Source: Pseudomonadota bacterium
Lineage (GTDB): Bacteria; Pseudomonadota; Alphaproteobacteria; SP197
Assembly: GCA_027592745.1 (NCBI GenBank)
Contig: JAQCLG010000010.1
Span: 1 to 47,780, forward strand
Length of the DNA stretch: 47,780 nt
Direction: 5' to 3'
Shown here: positions 14,802-22,975 of the stretch, in pieces
Position numbering within the stretch: position 1 is the stretch's first letter
Layout: each line of letters begins with the position of its first letter
Position numbers and translations under genes: made by a program
Notes under the pieces: generated by a model
Databases searched by the model: none
What the model was told of the DNA's origin: nothing
What the model saw: only the letters and a program-made list of their open reading frames with translations

Positions 14802-16529
14802 ATGGAGGTGCTATCGGAGTGGGTGCGCGGCTCCGTGTTCAACGAGGTGGCGACTCTGCTGGCGCTGGCCGCTGCGATCGGATTCCTGGGCCTGCTGCTG
14901 CGCCAGCCGCTGATCGTCAGCTTCATCGCGGTGGGCATCGTCGCCGGCCCCTCCGTGCTCGACATCGTCCACTCCGCCGAGCCGATCGACCTTCTGGCCG
15001 AACTGGGCGTGGCCGTGCTGCTGTTCCTGGTCGGCATCAAGCTCGACGTGCAGCTGATCCGCTCGCTGGGCCTGGTCTCGCTGGCCACGGGCCTGGGCCA
15101 GGTGATCTTTACCGCCGCGGTCGGCCTCGCGATCTGCCTGGCACTGGGCATGGACCCGGTGACGGGACTCTACGTCTCGGTCGCCCTGACCTTCTCGAGC
15201 ACTATCATCATCGTCAAGCTGCTCTCGGACAAACGCGAGATCGATTCCCTGCACGGGCGGATCGCCCTGGGTTTCCTGATCGTGCAGGACCTTGTCGTGG
15301 TGCTGGCGATGATCGTGCTCTCGGCCCTGGGCATCGGTCTCGACCCCGAGGCCGGTCTCGGCGCGATCCTCTGGGTGCTGGGCGCCGGCCTTGCCATGGT
15401 CGTGGTCGTCGTCCTGTTCATCCGCTACGTCGCCGACCCGCTGACGGCGCGCCTCGCCCATGCGCCGGAGCTGCTGATCGGCTTTTCCGTCGGCCTCGCG
15501 GCGGCCTTCGCCGCGGCGGGCGACGAGCTGGGCCTGGGCAAGGAACTGGGCGGCCTGATGGCCGGTGTCGCACTTGCCTCCACACCGTTCCGCGACGCCA
15601 TCTCGGCCCGTCTGGCGCCCCTGCGCGACTTCCTGCTGCTGTTCTTCTTCGTGGCGCTGGGCGCACGCCTCGACCTCGGCGCGCTGGGGCCCGACGCGCT
15701 GGAAGCCGCCGTGCTGTCGGCCTTCGTGCTGATCGGCAACCCGATCATCGTCCTCATCATCATGCAGGTGCTGGGCTACCGGCGCCGGACCGGCTTCCTG
15801 GCCGGCCTGACGGTGGCCCAGATCAGCGAGTTCTCGCTGATCTTCATCGCCATGGGCGTGACCCTGGGCCATGTCGGCAACGACACCCTGGGGCTGGTCA
15901 CCCTGATCGGCCTGATCACGATCGCGACCTCGACCTACATGATCACCTATTCCCACGAACTCTACCGGTTCTGCGAGCCGCTGCTGGGCTGGTCCGACCG
16001 CCTGGGCCGCGCGCAGCCGGTCGACGAGGACGCGGCAGGTGCCGCGGGCCACGATATCGTCATCTTCGGCCTGGGGCGCTACGGCGGGGCGCTGGGCCTG
16101 CGGCTGTCGCGCCGCGGCTGGCGCGTCCTGGGCATCGACTTCAGCCCGGCGGCGGTGCGCCACGGCCGCAGCGGACAGATCGACACGATCTACGGCGATG
16201 TCACCGACCCGGAGTTCCTGGCGACCCTGCCGCTGTCCACGGTCCGCTGGGTGGTCTCGACCATCCGCGAGCACCACGGCGGCGTGCACCAGGCCGACGC
16301 CCATCGCGTCTTCATCCAGGCCCTGCGGGAGCAGGGCTACCGCGCGCGCATCGCCGTCACCGCGGCGCGGGACGCCGACCGCGCCTCGTTCCTGGGCGCC
16401 GGCGCCGACCTGGTGCTGGAACCGTTCCAGGACGCCGCGGACCGCGCCGTCGAACTGCTCGAATCCGATGGCCGACCGGTCCGCCTGGAAGACAGCGCGC
16501 CGGAAGGTCAGCGGGGCATTGACGATTGA
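14802..16529 (+). CDS. CPA2-family monovalent cation:proton antiporter with RCK/TrkA-N domain
   Basis: This 575-residue inner-membrane protein is of the KefB/RosB type. About 12 helices (residues 15-400) carry the unwound-helix regions typical of Na+/H+ exchangers (FSSTIIIVKLLSD, GFLIVQDLVVVLAM, with an Asp in the membrane). A cytoplasmic TrkA-N Rossmann domain begins at HDIVIFGLGRYGGALGLRL near residue 424 and probably senses a nucleotide. The family exports K+ or Na+ in exchange for H+ during pH, osmotic or electrophile stress. It is followed 37 bases later by a universal stress protein gene in the same direction, which suggests a co-regulated stress unit. Confidence 0.92.
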   Translation: MEVLSEWVRGSVFNEVATLLALAAAIGFLGLLLRQPLIVSFIAVGIVAGPSVLDIVHSAEPIDLLAELGVAVLLFLVGIKLDVQLIRSLGLVSLATGLGQVIFTAAVGLAICLALGMDPVTGLYVSVALTFSSTIIIVKLLSDKREIDSLHGRIALGFLIVQDLVVVLAMIVLSALGIGLDPEAGLGAILWVLGAGLAMVVVVVLFIRYVADPLTARLAHAPELLIGFSVGLAAAFAAAGDELGLGKELGGLMAGVALASTPFRDAISARLAPLRDFLLLFFFVALGARLDLGALGPDALEAAVLSAFVLIGNPIIVLIIMQVLGYRRRTGFLAGLTVAQISEFSLIFIAMGVTLGHVGNDTLGLVTLIGLITIATSTYMITYSHELYRFCEPLLGWSDRLGRAQPVDEDAAGAAGHDIVIFGLGRYGGALGLRLSRRGWRVLGIDFSPAAVRHGRSGQIDTIYGDVTDPEFLATLPLSTVRWVVSTIREHHGGVHQADAHRVFIQALREQGYRARIAVTAARDADRASFLGAGADLVLEPFQDAADRAVELLESDGRPVRLEDSAPEGQRGIDD

Positions 16530-16566
16530 TCCAGCACCCCACCCAGCACTCAAGGGAGAACCGACG

Positions 16567-17415
16567 ATGAAGCACATCCTGGTGGCCACCGACCTGACTG
16601 CCCGCTCCGACAGGGCGATCGAACGGGCCTTTTCCCTGGCCCGGGAGACGGGCGCCGAACTGACCATCCTGCACGCGGTCGACGACGAACTGCCTGCCTC
16701 GGTCGCCGACCAGATCAAGGCGGAGGCAGAAGCTTCCATCGAACGCCTCTGCCAGGGTCCGGCGGGCCAGGGCCTGCGCGCGGTGCACCGGCGCGTCGGC
16801 TTCGGCCGTGGTTTAGAGCTGGTGCTGCGGCACGCCGAGGAGGTCGCCGCCGACCTTCTGGTGCTCGGCGTCCACCGCAATGCGTCCGGGCGCGGCCTCT
16901 TCGTGGGCACCACCGTGGAACGCATCATACGCCACGGCGAGACGCCGGTGCTGGTGGTCAGGGACCGGGTCGAGGGGCCCTACCGCAAGGTCCTCGTGGC
17001 GGTCGATTTCTCGCCCTACTCGCGGCGCGCCGCGGAATTCGCCCTGAGCGAACTGCCGATGGCGGAAGTTGTCCTGGTGCATGCCTACGACGTGCCCTTC
17101 AAGGGCTTCATCACCGGGCGCTCGGCCCGCGAAGAGGTCAGCAAGCGCCACCAGGAGCAGTTCGACGCCATGGTCGAGGGCGAGATGAAGGCCCTCGTCG
17201 ACTCGCTGCCCGAAAACGGCAACCGCATCGAACGGGTGATGCGCGAAGGCACCGTGCGCGAGGTCATCATTAACCAGGTCAAGCAGCGCAAGCCCGAACT
17301 GCTGGTGATCGGTACCCACGGGCGCAACGGCGTCGCCCACGCCCTGCTCGGCAGCGTTGCCGAGGACCTGCTGAACGCACCGCCCTGCGACGTGCTGGCG
17401 GTCAAGGCATGGTGA
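16567..17415 (+). CDS. Universal stress protein with two tandem USP domains
   Basis: This 282-residue cytosolic protein is built from two UspA domains, about 1-140 (starting KHILVATDLTARSDRAI) and 143-282 (starting RKVLVAVDFSPYSRRAAEF). The second has a good ATP-binding motif (GTHGRNGVAHALLGSVAEDLL near residues 250-270). The first has a diverged form (GVHRN...GRGLFVGTTVERI). Tandem-domain USPs often accompany ion transporters; here the gene follows the CPA2 antiporter and may bind or modulate it. The ATG at 16567 has AGGGAGAA upstream. Confidence 0.93.
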   Translation: MKHILVATDLTARSDRAIERAFSLARETGAELTILHAVDDELPASVADQIKAEAEASIERLCQGPAGQGLRAVHRRVGFGRGLELVLRHAEEVAADLLVLGVHRNASGRGLFVGTTVERIIRHGETPVLVVRDRVEGPYRKVLVAVDFSPYSRRAAEFALSELPMAEVVLVHAYDVPFKGFITGRSAREEVSKRHQEQFDAMVEGEMKALVDSLPENGNRIERVMREGTVREVIINQVKQRKPELLVIGTHGRNGVAHALLGSVAEDLLNAPPCDVLAVKAW

Positions 17416-17540
17416 CCGCGCGACCGTGACACCGCGGGCAATGACCCTGGCCCGGCCCCGGCTCCGTTCCCGCACTTGCCCCGGCGGGACAAGTGTGGCT
17501 CAAGTTGTCCGGGATGACGACAAGCGGCGGAGGACAGCCC

Positions 17541-18470
17541 ATGGAGATCGAAGCACTGCACTCGGACACGAACCGGGCCACCGTTGCGCGGGATGTCGAG
17601 GCCGCACTGCTCGAGGACGGCCACCTTGTCCTGACCGGCCCGCGGCTGGCCTGCGTCGGTGCGGCGCTGGCAGCCTGGAGCGGTTTTGCGGCGCTGCCGC
17701 TGGAGCTGCGCCAGAGGTACCACCAGTCCGTGCGCGCGGGCGAGGCAAGGGGCGGCTGGTCGCTGATGCGCGAACATCCCGTCTACACCAGCCACATGGG
17801 CGCGGGTGAACTCGAAAGCGCCGAACCCAAGCAGGAATACGGCTTCAGCGTGGAGACCGGGCGCACCCTGTGGCCCGACGAGCAGGTCGCGCCGGGGTTT
17901 GCCGCCGGCGCCAGGGCTGCCGCGGAACTGCTCGACGCGACATCCCGCGCGCTGCTCGCCGCGTTCGAGCGTGTCCTGGGCGAGGCCCCGGGTTTCCTGC
18001 GCCATGCCCCGGCCTACATGGCGCTCAAGCACTGTCCCGCCCGGCCTTCCGGCGCGGCCGACGGGACCGGGCTGCACGAACATTCCGATGCCGTCGTCTT
18101 CACGATGCTGGCCCAGAGCATGGCATCGCTCCAGATCCGGGGGCGCGACGGGGACTGGCTCACCGCGCCGGCCGACCCGGCGGGGGCCCTGGTCGTGATC
18201 CCCGGCGACTGGATGGAGCTCTTCACCAACGGGCGCATTCCCGCGGTGCGCCACCGCGTGCTGGATACAGTCCAGCCACGCACCAGCCTTGCCTTCTTCC
18301 AGAACCTGGCGCCCATGCCGGTCGGCCCGCTGGCGCGTTTCGTCGGCGAGGGGCAGCCGGCCCGTTACCCCACGGTCGCCAGCGACATCGACTATGTCGG
18401 GGGAGAAAGCGGCGTGCCGCGCTGGCAAACCGCGCAGGCCGCCGCATCGGCGGGTGTACCGGCAGGCTGA
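17541..18470 (+). CDS. Fe(II)/2-oxoglutarate oxygenase, isopenicillin-N-synthase-like
   Basis: This 309-residue cytosolic oxygenase has the double-stranded beta-helix core near residues 150-290. Iron ligands are visible as GLHEHSDAVVF (His, Asp) and VRHRVLD (distal His), with a 2-oxoglutarate-binding RTSLAFFQN. The N-terminus has the family-type DGHLVLTGPRL and a helical segment. Relatives hydroxylate or desaturate small molecules; the substrate is unknown. The start at 17541 follows GGAGGA at 7 bases. It is followed 44 bases later by a PhyH-family oxygenase, suggesting a small tailoring or catabolic pathway. Confidence 0.88.
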   Translation: MEIEALHSDTNRATVARDVEAALLEDGHLVLTGPRLACVGAALAAWSGFAALPLELRQRYHQSVRAGEARGGWSLMREHPVYTSHMGAGELESAEPKQEYGFSVETGRTLWPDEQVAPGFAAGARAAAELLDATSRALLAAFERVLGEAPGFLRHAPAYMALKHCPARPSGAADGTGLHEHSDAVVFTMLAQSMASLQIRGRDGDWLTAPADPAGALVVIPGDWMELFTNGRIPAVRHRVLDTVQPRTSLAFFQNLAPMPVGPLARFVGEGQPARYPTVASDIDYVGGESGVPRWQTAQAAASAGVPAG

Positions 18471-18514
18471 CCGTCCCACCCCGACCCGTTTCCGCCCCGA
18501 GGAAAACCCTGCCG

Positions 18515-19414
18515 ATGGCGACCTGGAATGCCGACGACCTGCCCCGCGCCAGCCGCGATCCCGCGGTGCTGGTGGCCGACCTGGAGCGCTGGGGTTACTG
18601 CCTGGCGGACGGCTTGCTCGATCGCGCGGCGCTGGCGCGCACGGTCGCGGCGGTGCGCGCGACGGAGGCCCGGCGTGCCGGCCCCGATGCGCCCACGACC
18701 TATGACGGGCGCGAGGGCGACCAGTGGCTCCTGCTGCTGGCCGGCGAGGACGGCTTCGAGGACCTGATCACCAACGCCACCGCGCTCGCCCTGGTGCGCC
18801 ATGTCCTGGGGCAGCACGTCAATCTTTCCGGTTTCTCCTGCCACATCGTCCATCCCGGCAACGACGTCATGGGCCTGCACACCGACCAGTGGTGGCTGCC
18901 CCCGCCCGTGGTGCCCGGCGCGGCGGCGGTGCGGCCCGGCGACATCACGCGCGGCCGGCAGCCCTACGGGGCGCCGGAGATCGCCACCGGGCCGATCAGC
19001 CCGGCGGTGGTGGTCAACGTCATGTGGGCACTCTCGGACTTCAGCGAGAACAGCGGGGCGACACGTTTCGTGCCCGGCAGCCACCTGTCGGGCCACCATC
19101 CCGACCCCGCGATCGACTGGCCGACGGTGAGCGCGGAGCTGCCGGCCGGCGGCGCGGTGATCTGGGATGCGCGCTGCTGGCACGCCTCGGGCGCCAACCG
19201 GGGCAACGGCGCGCGGATGGGCATCACGGCGACCTTCATGGGGCCGCAGTTCCGCCAGCAGCAGAACTTTCCCTATGCCCTGCGCCCCTCGGCCCAGGCA
19301 GCACTTTCCGACGAGTTGCGCAGCCTGCTCGGCTTTCGCGTCTGGAACGACTACGGCGCCAGCGACGATTTCGCGGCGGAATTCGCGCGACCGGGCTACG
19401 CACGCGGCGACTGA
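18515..19414 (+). CDS. Phytanoyl-CoA dioxygenase (PhyH) family protein, first copy
   Basis: This 299-residue Fe(II)/2-oxoglutarate dioxygenase carries the HxD iron motif in GLHTDQWWLPPP near residue 130, the distal His in RCWHASGANRG near residue 224, and GATRFVPGSHLSG in between. The N-terminus reads DDLPRASRDPAVLVADLERWGYCL, which aligns with the region just upstream of the second copy's only usable start. The family hydroxylates a wide range of carboxylic acids and other small molecules; the substrate is not evident. It follows the IPNS-like oxygenase and is paralogous to the gene starting at 19726. Confidence 0.9.
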   Translation: MATWNADDLPRASRDPAVLVADLERWGYCLADGLLDRAALARTVAAVRATEARRAGPDAPTTYDGREGDQWLLLLAGEDGFEDLITNATALALVRHVLGQHVNLSGFSCHIVHPGNDVMGLHTDQWWLPPPVVPGAAAVRPGDITRGRQPYGAPEIATGPISPAVVVNVMWALSDFSENSGATRFVPGSHLSGHHPDPAIDWPTVSAELPAGGAVIWDARCWHASGANRGNGARMGITATFMGPQFRQQQNFPYALRPSAQAALSDELRSLLGFRVWNDYGASDDFAAEFARPGYARGD

Positions 19415-19432
19415 GTTCCCGGCATGACCCGG

Positions 19433-19693
19433 TCAGGGTTCGTAGCCGTAGGCCTGAAGATAGGGGCCGAAGGCCTGCTGCAGCCGTGCGGCGAAGTCGG
19501 GTGAGAGTTCCCGGCGCCAGCGTCCCACGATGCCGCCGTGAAGATGGCTGACATGGAGATTGGTGACGGGGTCGAAGTGGTCGACACCGGGCGGCGTCTC
19601 GGTTTCCAGCCGCGCGACCACGGTGGCGGCGCGTTCGGTTCCCGTCGCCGCGTCGATCGCCGCGATGCCGGCCTGGGTGACCTGCGTGTGCAT
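19433..19693 (-). pseudogene. C-terminal fragment resembling a sulfotransferase
   Basis: This 86-codon frame ends in SHLHGGIVGRWRRELSPDFA and a helix closing with LQAYGYEP. That resembles the very C-terminus of PAPS-dependent sulfotransferases, where a G.WR..L.P motif precedes the last helix. The PAPS-binding N-terminal two thirds are missing; the frame closes at a stop at about 19736-19738, inside the beginning of the next oxygenase gene. No ribosome binding site is visible. It is probably a relic truncated at the same place where the oxygenase gene lost its start. The family assignment is by eye and tentative. Confidence 0.45.
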
Positions 19694-19725
19694 GTAGCCG
19701 GGACCTGCCGCGCCCGACGCGCGAC

Positions 19726-20613
19726 GTGGCGCAGCTCAGGGCGGACATGGATGCCTGGGGCTACTGCCTGCTCGCCGAGGCGCTGCCGGCCGACCGGCTG
19801 GCTCAGATCCGCCTGCGCCTGGAGGAACAGGCCGAGGCGGAGGTCCGCCGCGGCGCGCTGGAGATTCCCGACAAGGTCAACGGCCCGGGCAGCACCAACC
19901 AGTGGCTGCTGATGCTGATCAACAAGGGCAGGGTCTTCCAGGACGTGCTGGACCATCCGGTGGTCGACCAGGTGCTCGAGCATGTCCTGGGGCCCGACTA
20001 CCTGCTGAGCGAGAGTTCGGCCCACCTTACCCGGCCGGGCAACCCGGCCATGGCGCTGCATACCGACCAGTGGTGGATGCCTCCGCCGGTGATGCCCGGT
20101 GCGCCCCGCGTCGCGGCGGGGCGCATCACCCGCGAGAGCGCCGTCCAGGGGCCGCTGCGCCGCGCCGATCACCCCATCGCGGCACCCATGGTGGTGCAGA
20201 CCATGCTGATGGTGAACGACTTCACGGAGGCCAACGGGGCGACCCGCCTGGTGCCGGGCAGCCACATGACCGGCGTCCAGCCCGACCAGTCGGTGCCCCA
20301 TGTCGTGCCCAGCATCGCCGCGGAGGGACCGGCCGGCACGATCGCCATGTGGGAGGGCCGCACCTGGCATTCGGCAGGGCCCAACACCTCCAACGAGATC
20401 CGCTACGGCATGCCGACACTCTATGCCGCGCCGCAGATGCGAACGCTGATGAACTTCACGCTGGGAACAAGGCCCGAGGTGCTGGCCGATGCCTCGCCCC
20501 GGATGCGCCGCCTGCTCGGCTTCAAGGTCTGGTCTGGCTACGGCTCGACCGGCGAGATGGGCGGCGAATGGGCAAGGCCGGGCGCCGAACTGATCGGCGA
20601 ACTCGAACCTTGA
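19726..20613 (+). CDS. Phytanoyl-CoA dioxygenase (PhyH) family protein, second copy with altered 5' end
   Basis: This 295-residue PhyH dioxygenase has all ligands: MALHTDQWWMPPP (HxD), TWHSAGPNTSNE (distal His) and GATRLVPGSHMTG. The only normal start in frame is GTG 19726, with no clear ribosome binding site. Homology to the first copy continues upstream of it: RDLPRPTRD before the GTG matches DDLPRASRD there. The frame closes at a TGA at 19678-19680 without any ATG, GTG or TTG in between. The original start therefore seems to have been cut off at about 19690-19702. The protein may still be made from the GTG, missing only about 15-20 N-terminal residues. Confidence 0.85.
   Translation: MAQLRADMDAWGYCLLAEALPADRLAQIRLRLEEQAEAEVRRGALEIPDKVNGPGSTNQWLLMLINKGRVFQDVLDHPVVDQVLEHVLGPDYLLSESSAHLTRPGNPAMALHTDQWWMPPPVMPGAPRVAAGRITRESAVQGPLRRADHPIAAPMVVQTMLMVNDFTEANGATRLVPGSHMTGVQPDQSVPHVVPSIAAEGPAGTIAMWEGRTWHSAGPNTSNEIRYGMPTLYAAPQMRTLMNFTLGTRPEVLADASPRMRRLLGFKVWSGYGSTGEMGGEWARPGAELIGELEP
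20482..20611 (+). repeat. Direct repeat, left copy (3' end of second PhyH gene)
   Basis: About 130 bases that recur at 21265-21394, offset by 783 bases in the same orientation, with roughly 14-15 mismatches counted by eye. This copy encodes the functional C-terminus of the second PhyH protein. Confidence 0.85.
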
Positions 20614-20637
20614 GGCGTCAGGGTGCAAGGGGGGCGA

Positions 20638-21258
20638 ATGCAGCTATCGGGTCTGCAATGGCGCCGACACCTTCGGGTGCTGGCCGTGTTTGCCGTGTCG
20701 GCTTTGGGAGCCTGCCAGTGCAACACCTCGGCCCCGCGGGTTGAATTCTCGGTATTCCTGCAGGTCGATGCAATCCTGGACGGCAGTCAGGTCCGGGGGA
20801 TCGTGGTGCGCACCGATGGAACGGACCCACCGCCGGTCGGCACGATCGCGGTCATGGCCTTCCGCGCGATCGACGTGCCCCCGGCGCAGCAGGGGGGTGC
20901 CATCGACCTGATCCGCACCATGATCGAGGAAGCGGCCCCTGTCGGCTATCATCTCTCGTGCAACGTCGTGGCACCGAGGGGCGCGACGGTCCTGGCGGGC
21001 CGATGCCAGTTCGCCCTTCCCGCCAAGCCACGGGATTCCGGCAATTGCGAAGAGTGGCTGGGCCACACCGACAAGGATGGCGTCTACCATCCCGATATCA
21101 GCGCCATGCTGCTGCGGTGGGGGCTGGCGCTCATGGACCCCGAGAAAATGGAACGCTGGCGGCGGGAAGATCCCCAAGCTGCGGGTCGTGCCGCTCAGTT
21201 CGTCGGGTGGATGAACCAAGCCGAGCAATGGCACTGCGGCTTGTGGCAGGCCGCCTGA
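20638..21258 (+). CDS. Lipoprotein with an SNase-like C-terminal part
   Basis: This 206-residue protein has a lipoprotein signal: a basic N-terminus, a hydrophobic stretch and the lipobox VSALGAC at about residues 22-28, so it should be anchored in the cell envelope. The C-terminal half (DKDGVYHPDISAMLLRWGLAL, then FVGWMNQAEQWHCGLWQA) resembles the final part of staphylococcal-nuclease-like domains, where a helix pair ends in GLW. The Arg/Asp/Glu catalytic set of true thermonucleases is not evident, so nuclease activity is unlikely. ATG 20638 has AGGGGGG upstream; GTG 20623 is an alternative. It lies between two copies of the PhyH 3' end and has somewhat lower GC than its neighbours, suggesting later insertion. 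Confidence 0.7.
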   Translation: MQLSGLQWRRHLRVLAVFAVSALGACQCNTSAPRVEFSVFLQVDAILDGSQVRGIVVRTDGTDPPPVGTIAVMAFRAIDVPPAQQGGAIDLIRTMIEEAAPVGYHLSCNVVAPRGATVLAGRCQFALPAKPRDSGNCEEWLGHTDKDGVYHPDISAMLLRWGLALMDPEKMERWRREDPQAAGRAAQFVGWMNQAEQWHCGLWQAA

Positions 21259-21264
21259 CCCCTT

Positions 21265-21400
21265 CTGGCCGATGCCTCGCACCCGATGCGCCGTCTGCCG
21301 GGCTTCAAGGCCTGGTCGAGCTTCGCCTTGACCGGCGAGATGGGCGGGAAATGGGCAAGGCCGGGCGCCGAACTGATCGGCGAACTTGAACCCTCAAGCC
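21265..21400 (+). pseudogene. Remnant of a PhyH gene 3' end (right copy of direct repeat)
   Basis: Translation gives LADASHPMRRLPGFKAW and, further on, TGEMGGKWARPGAELIGELEP, nearly the C-terminus of the second PhyH protein. There is no upstream PhyH sequence and the natural stop is changed. It starts only six bases after the lipoprotein stop and ends about 47 bases before the 3' end of the tRNA-Arg gene. It is either a leftover of a third tandem PhyH gene or a target duplication made when the lipoprotein gene arrived. Confidence 0.85.
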
Positions 21401-21446
21401 GCAGCAACGGCGGCGGTCAGGCAGGGACGTCAGGATCGGGAGAAAA

Positions 21447-21523
21447 TGGCGCACCCCGGAGGACTCGAACCTCCAACCTCTTGATTCGTAGTCAAGTGCT
21501 CTATCCAATTGAGCTAGGGGTGC
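21447..21523 (-). tRNA. tRNA-Arg(ACG)
   Basis: The 77-nt minus-strand sequence folds as a complete cloverleaf: acceptor GCACCCC/GGGGTGC, D arm GCTC/GAGC, anticodon stem CTTGA/TCAAG with loop CTACGAA (anticodon ACG, wobble A34 likely edited to inosine), T arm GGAGG-TTCGAGT-CCTCC, and an encoded CCA end. It reads CGU, CGC and CGA arginine codons. Its 3' end faces the oxygenase/lipoprotein region. Confidence 0.97.
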
Positions 21524-21570
21524 GCAGCCAAGTCGTGTCCCGGCTGGCCGGGACCCGGCGAAGGCGTGGA

Positions 21571-21599
21571 ACCTAATCGAAGCCACGCCCGGCTGCAAG
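21571..21599 (-). promoter_or_regulatory. Possible promoter of tRNA-Arg
   Basis: On the minus strand, CTTGCA (21594-21599) and TTAGGT (21571-21576) are 17 bases apart and about 50 bases upstream of the tRNA. The match to consensus is weak. Confidence 0.3.
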
Positions 21600-21777
21600 C
21601 CCTTGCAAAGGCCTTGAAAAGGCTGGGATTTGAGCCTTGTGACGCCCAATTGGGTCGCGTACTATCCGGCCCGTCGACGTTCCGGTCAGGGGGCGGCAAT
21701 TGCTCGGCGTTGGGGGCACCTCCACCATGATCACGTTCGACGTTTTCATCTCCGCCGCAGGGCGATAGGTTTCCCGC

Positions 21778-22908
21778 ATGACCGTTGCTTCACGCACTTT
21801 CGTCCTCGTCAGCGCTCTCGCCCTGCTCGCAGCCTGCGAGACGGCCGACGAGACGCTCTTTCCCAGCCTGACCGGCGAGGACCCCGCGGGCGCTGCGCCC
21901 CAGAGCGAGATGATCGCGATCGGCGGCGACGACAGCGTCGCGGTCGAGCAGCTCGGCCCTCTGGGCGTCGACCAGCCCGTCGTCGTTGCCGGCAACTACG
22001 GCAACACCGGCACGGTGGTGAGCCAGAAGGTGCGCGACATCGCGGGCGAGCTGGAGACCCTGCAGCGCGCGGTCAACCAGAACCGCCACGCCTTCAACAA
22101 CCAGATCGCCACGACCGAACAGAACGCCCAGCGCTACTACGCCACGATCGCGGCCATCATGGCCCGCCTGCAGATCGGCACGACGCCGGGCAACCCGGTC
22201 CTGGTGAGCCAGTTCGACGTTGCCCAGACCCAGCTCGAACAGCTGGTCAACGACGTCGCCGCCTTCAACACCCTGGGTTCTGCCGTGGCCTCGAACGCGG
22301 CGACGAGTTCCTATCTCTCGAACGCCATCGACGGCACCCTGCGCCTGTCGGGCGCGGTCGAGGAGGACCACCGCCAGCTCCAGGACCTCGACGATCTCAA
22401 CGACCGGGCGATCGTCAGCGTCGAGCGCACCATGGGCAACCTCAATGCCGTGGTCAAACGCCAGACCAACTACGTCAACACCGAACGCACCCGTCTTGCC
22501 CAGCTTGCCCTGGCGATCAGCAACGGCCGCCTCTACGGTCCCGCGCTCGCCGACATGGGCACCCAGCAGGCCCCGGCGATCTACAGCGGCGAGGGCGCCC
22601 TGGCCGGCCGCCAGGCCCTGGTGGTGATCCGCTTCGACCGTCCCAACGTCGCCTACCAGGAGCCGCTCTACCAGGCCGTCAGCGCCGCCCTGGAGCGCAA
22701 GCCCAGCGCCGTCTTCGACCTGGTCGCGGTGGCACCGGCCGGCGGCAGCGCCGGCGACGTCGCGCTGGCCGGCAACCAGGTCAAGCGCAGCGCCGAGGAC
22801 GTTCTGCGCACGCTGACCGAGATGGGCCTGCCGAGCGACCGTGTGTCGATCTCGGCAACGACCAGCTTCGACGCCCAGGCCAACGAGGTCCGCATCTTCG
22901 TGCGCTGA
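21778..22908 (+). CDS. Lipoprotein of unknown function with a long helical middle part
   Basis: I do not recognise this 376-residue protein. It has a lipoprotein signal (LVSALALLAAC, Cys at residue 20). A long helical, Gln/Asn/Ala-rich region (about 75-250) with heptad-like spacing follows (RDIAGELETLQRAVNQN, then RAIVSVERTMGNLNAVVKRQ). A folded C-terminal part (about 280-376) resembles an alpha/beta periplasmic domain (QALVVIRFDRPNVAYQEPLYQAV, ending NEVRIFVR). The latter recalls the C-terminal domain of OmpA/OmpP-like or BON-like proteins only in general shape. It is probably an envelope-anchored structural protein. A DUF4864 gene follows 67 bases later in the same direction. Confidence 0.8.
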   Translation: MTVASRTFVLVSALALLAACETADETLFPSLTGEDPAGAAPQSEMIAIGGDDSVAVEQLGPLGVDQPVVVAGNYGNTGTVVSQKVRDIAGELETLQRAVNQNRHAFNNQIATTEQNAQRYYATIAAIMARLQIGTTPGNPVLVSQFDVAQTQLEQLVNDVAAFNTLGSAVASNAATSSYLSNAIDGTLRLSGAVEEDHRQLQDLDDLNDRAIVSVERTMGNLNAVVKRQTNYVNTERTRLAQLALAISNGRLYGPALADMGTQQAPAIYSGEGALAGRQALVVIRFDRPNVAYQEPLYQAVSAALERKPSAVFDLVAVAPAGGSAGDVALAGNQVKRSAEDVLRTLTEMGLPSDRVSISATTSFDAQANEVRIFVR

Positions 22909-22975
22909 TCCGGCGCGCCTGCGGGCGCGTAGGAGGAGGCACGAGCCGCGATTGCCCTGCTGACGGGAGGTCCCG

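Noticed and set aside
14811-16928. 705-residue minus-strand open frame opposite the antiporter
   Set aside because: Antisense shadow rich in His/Gln/Asp without recognisable domains.
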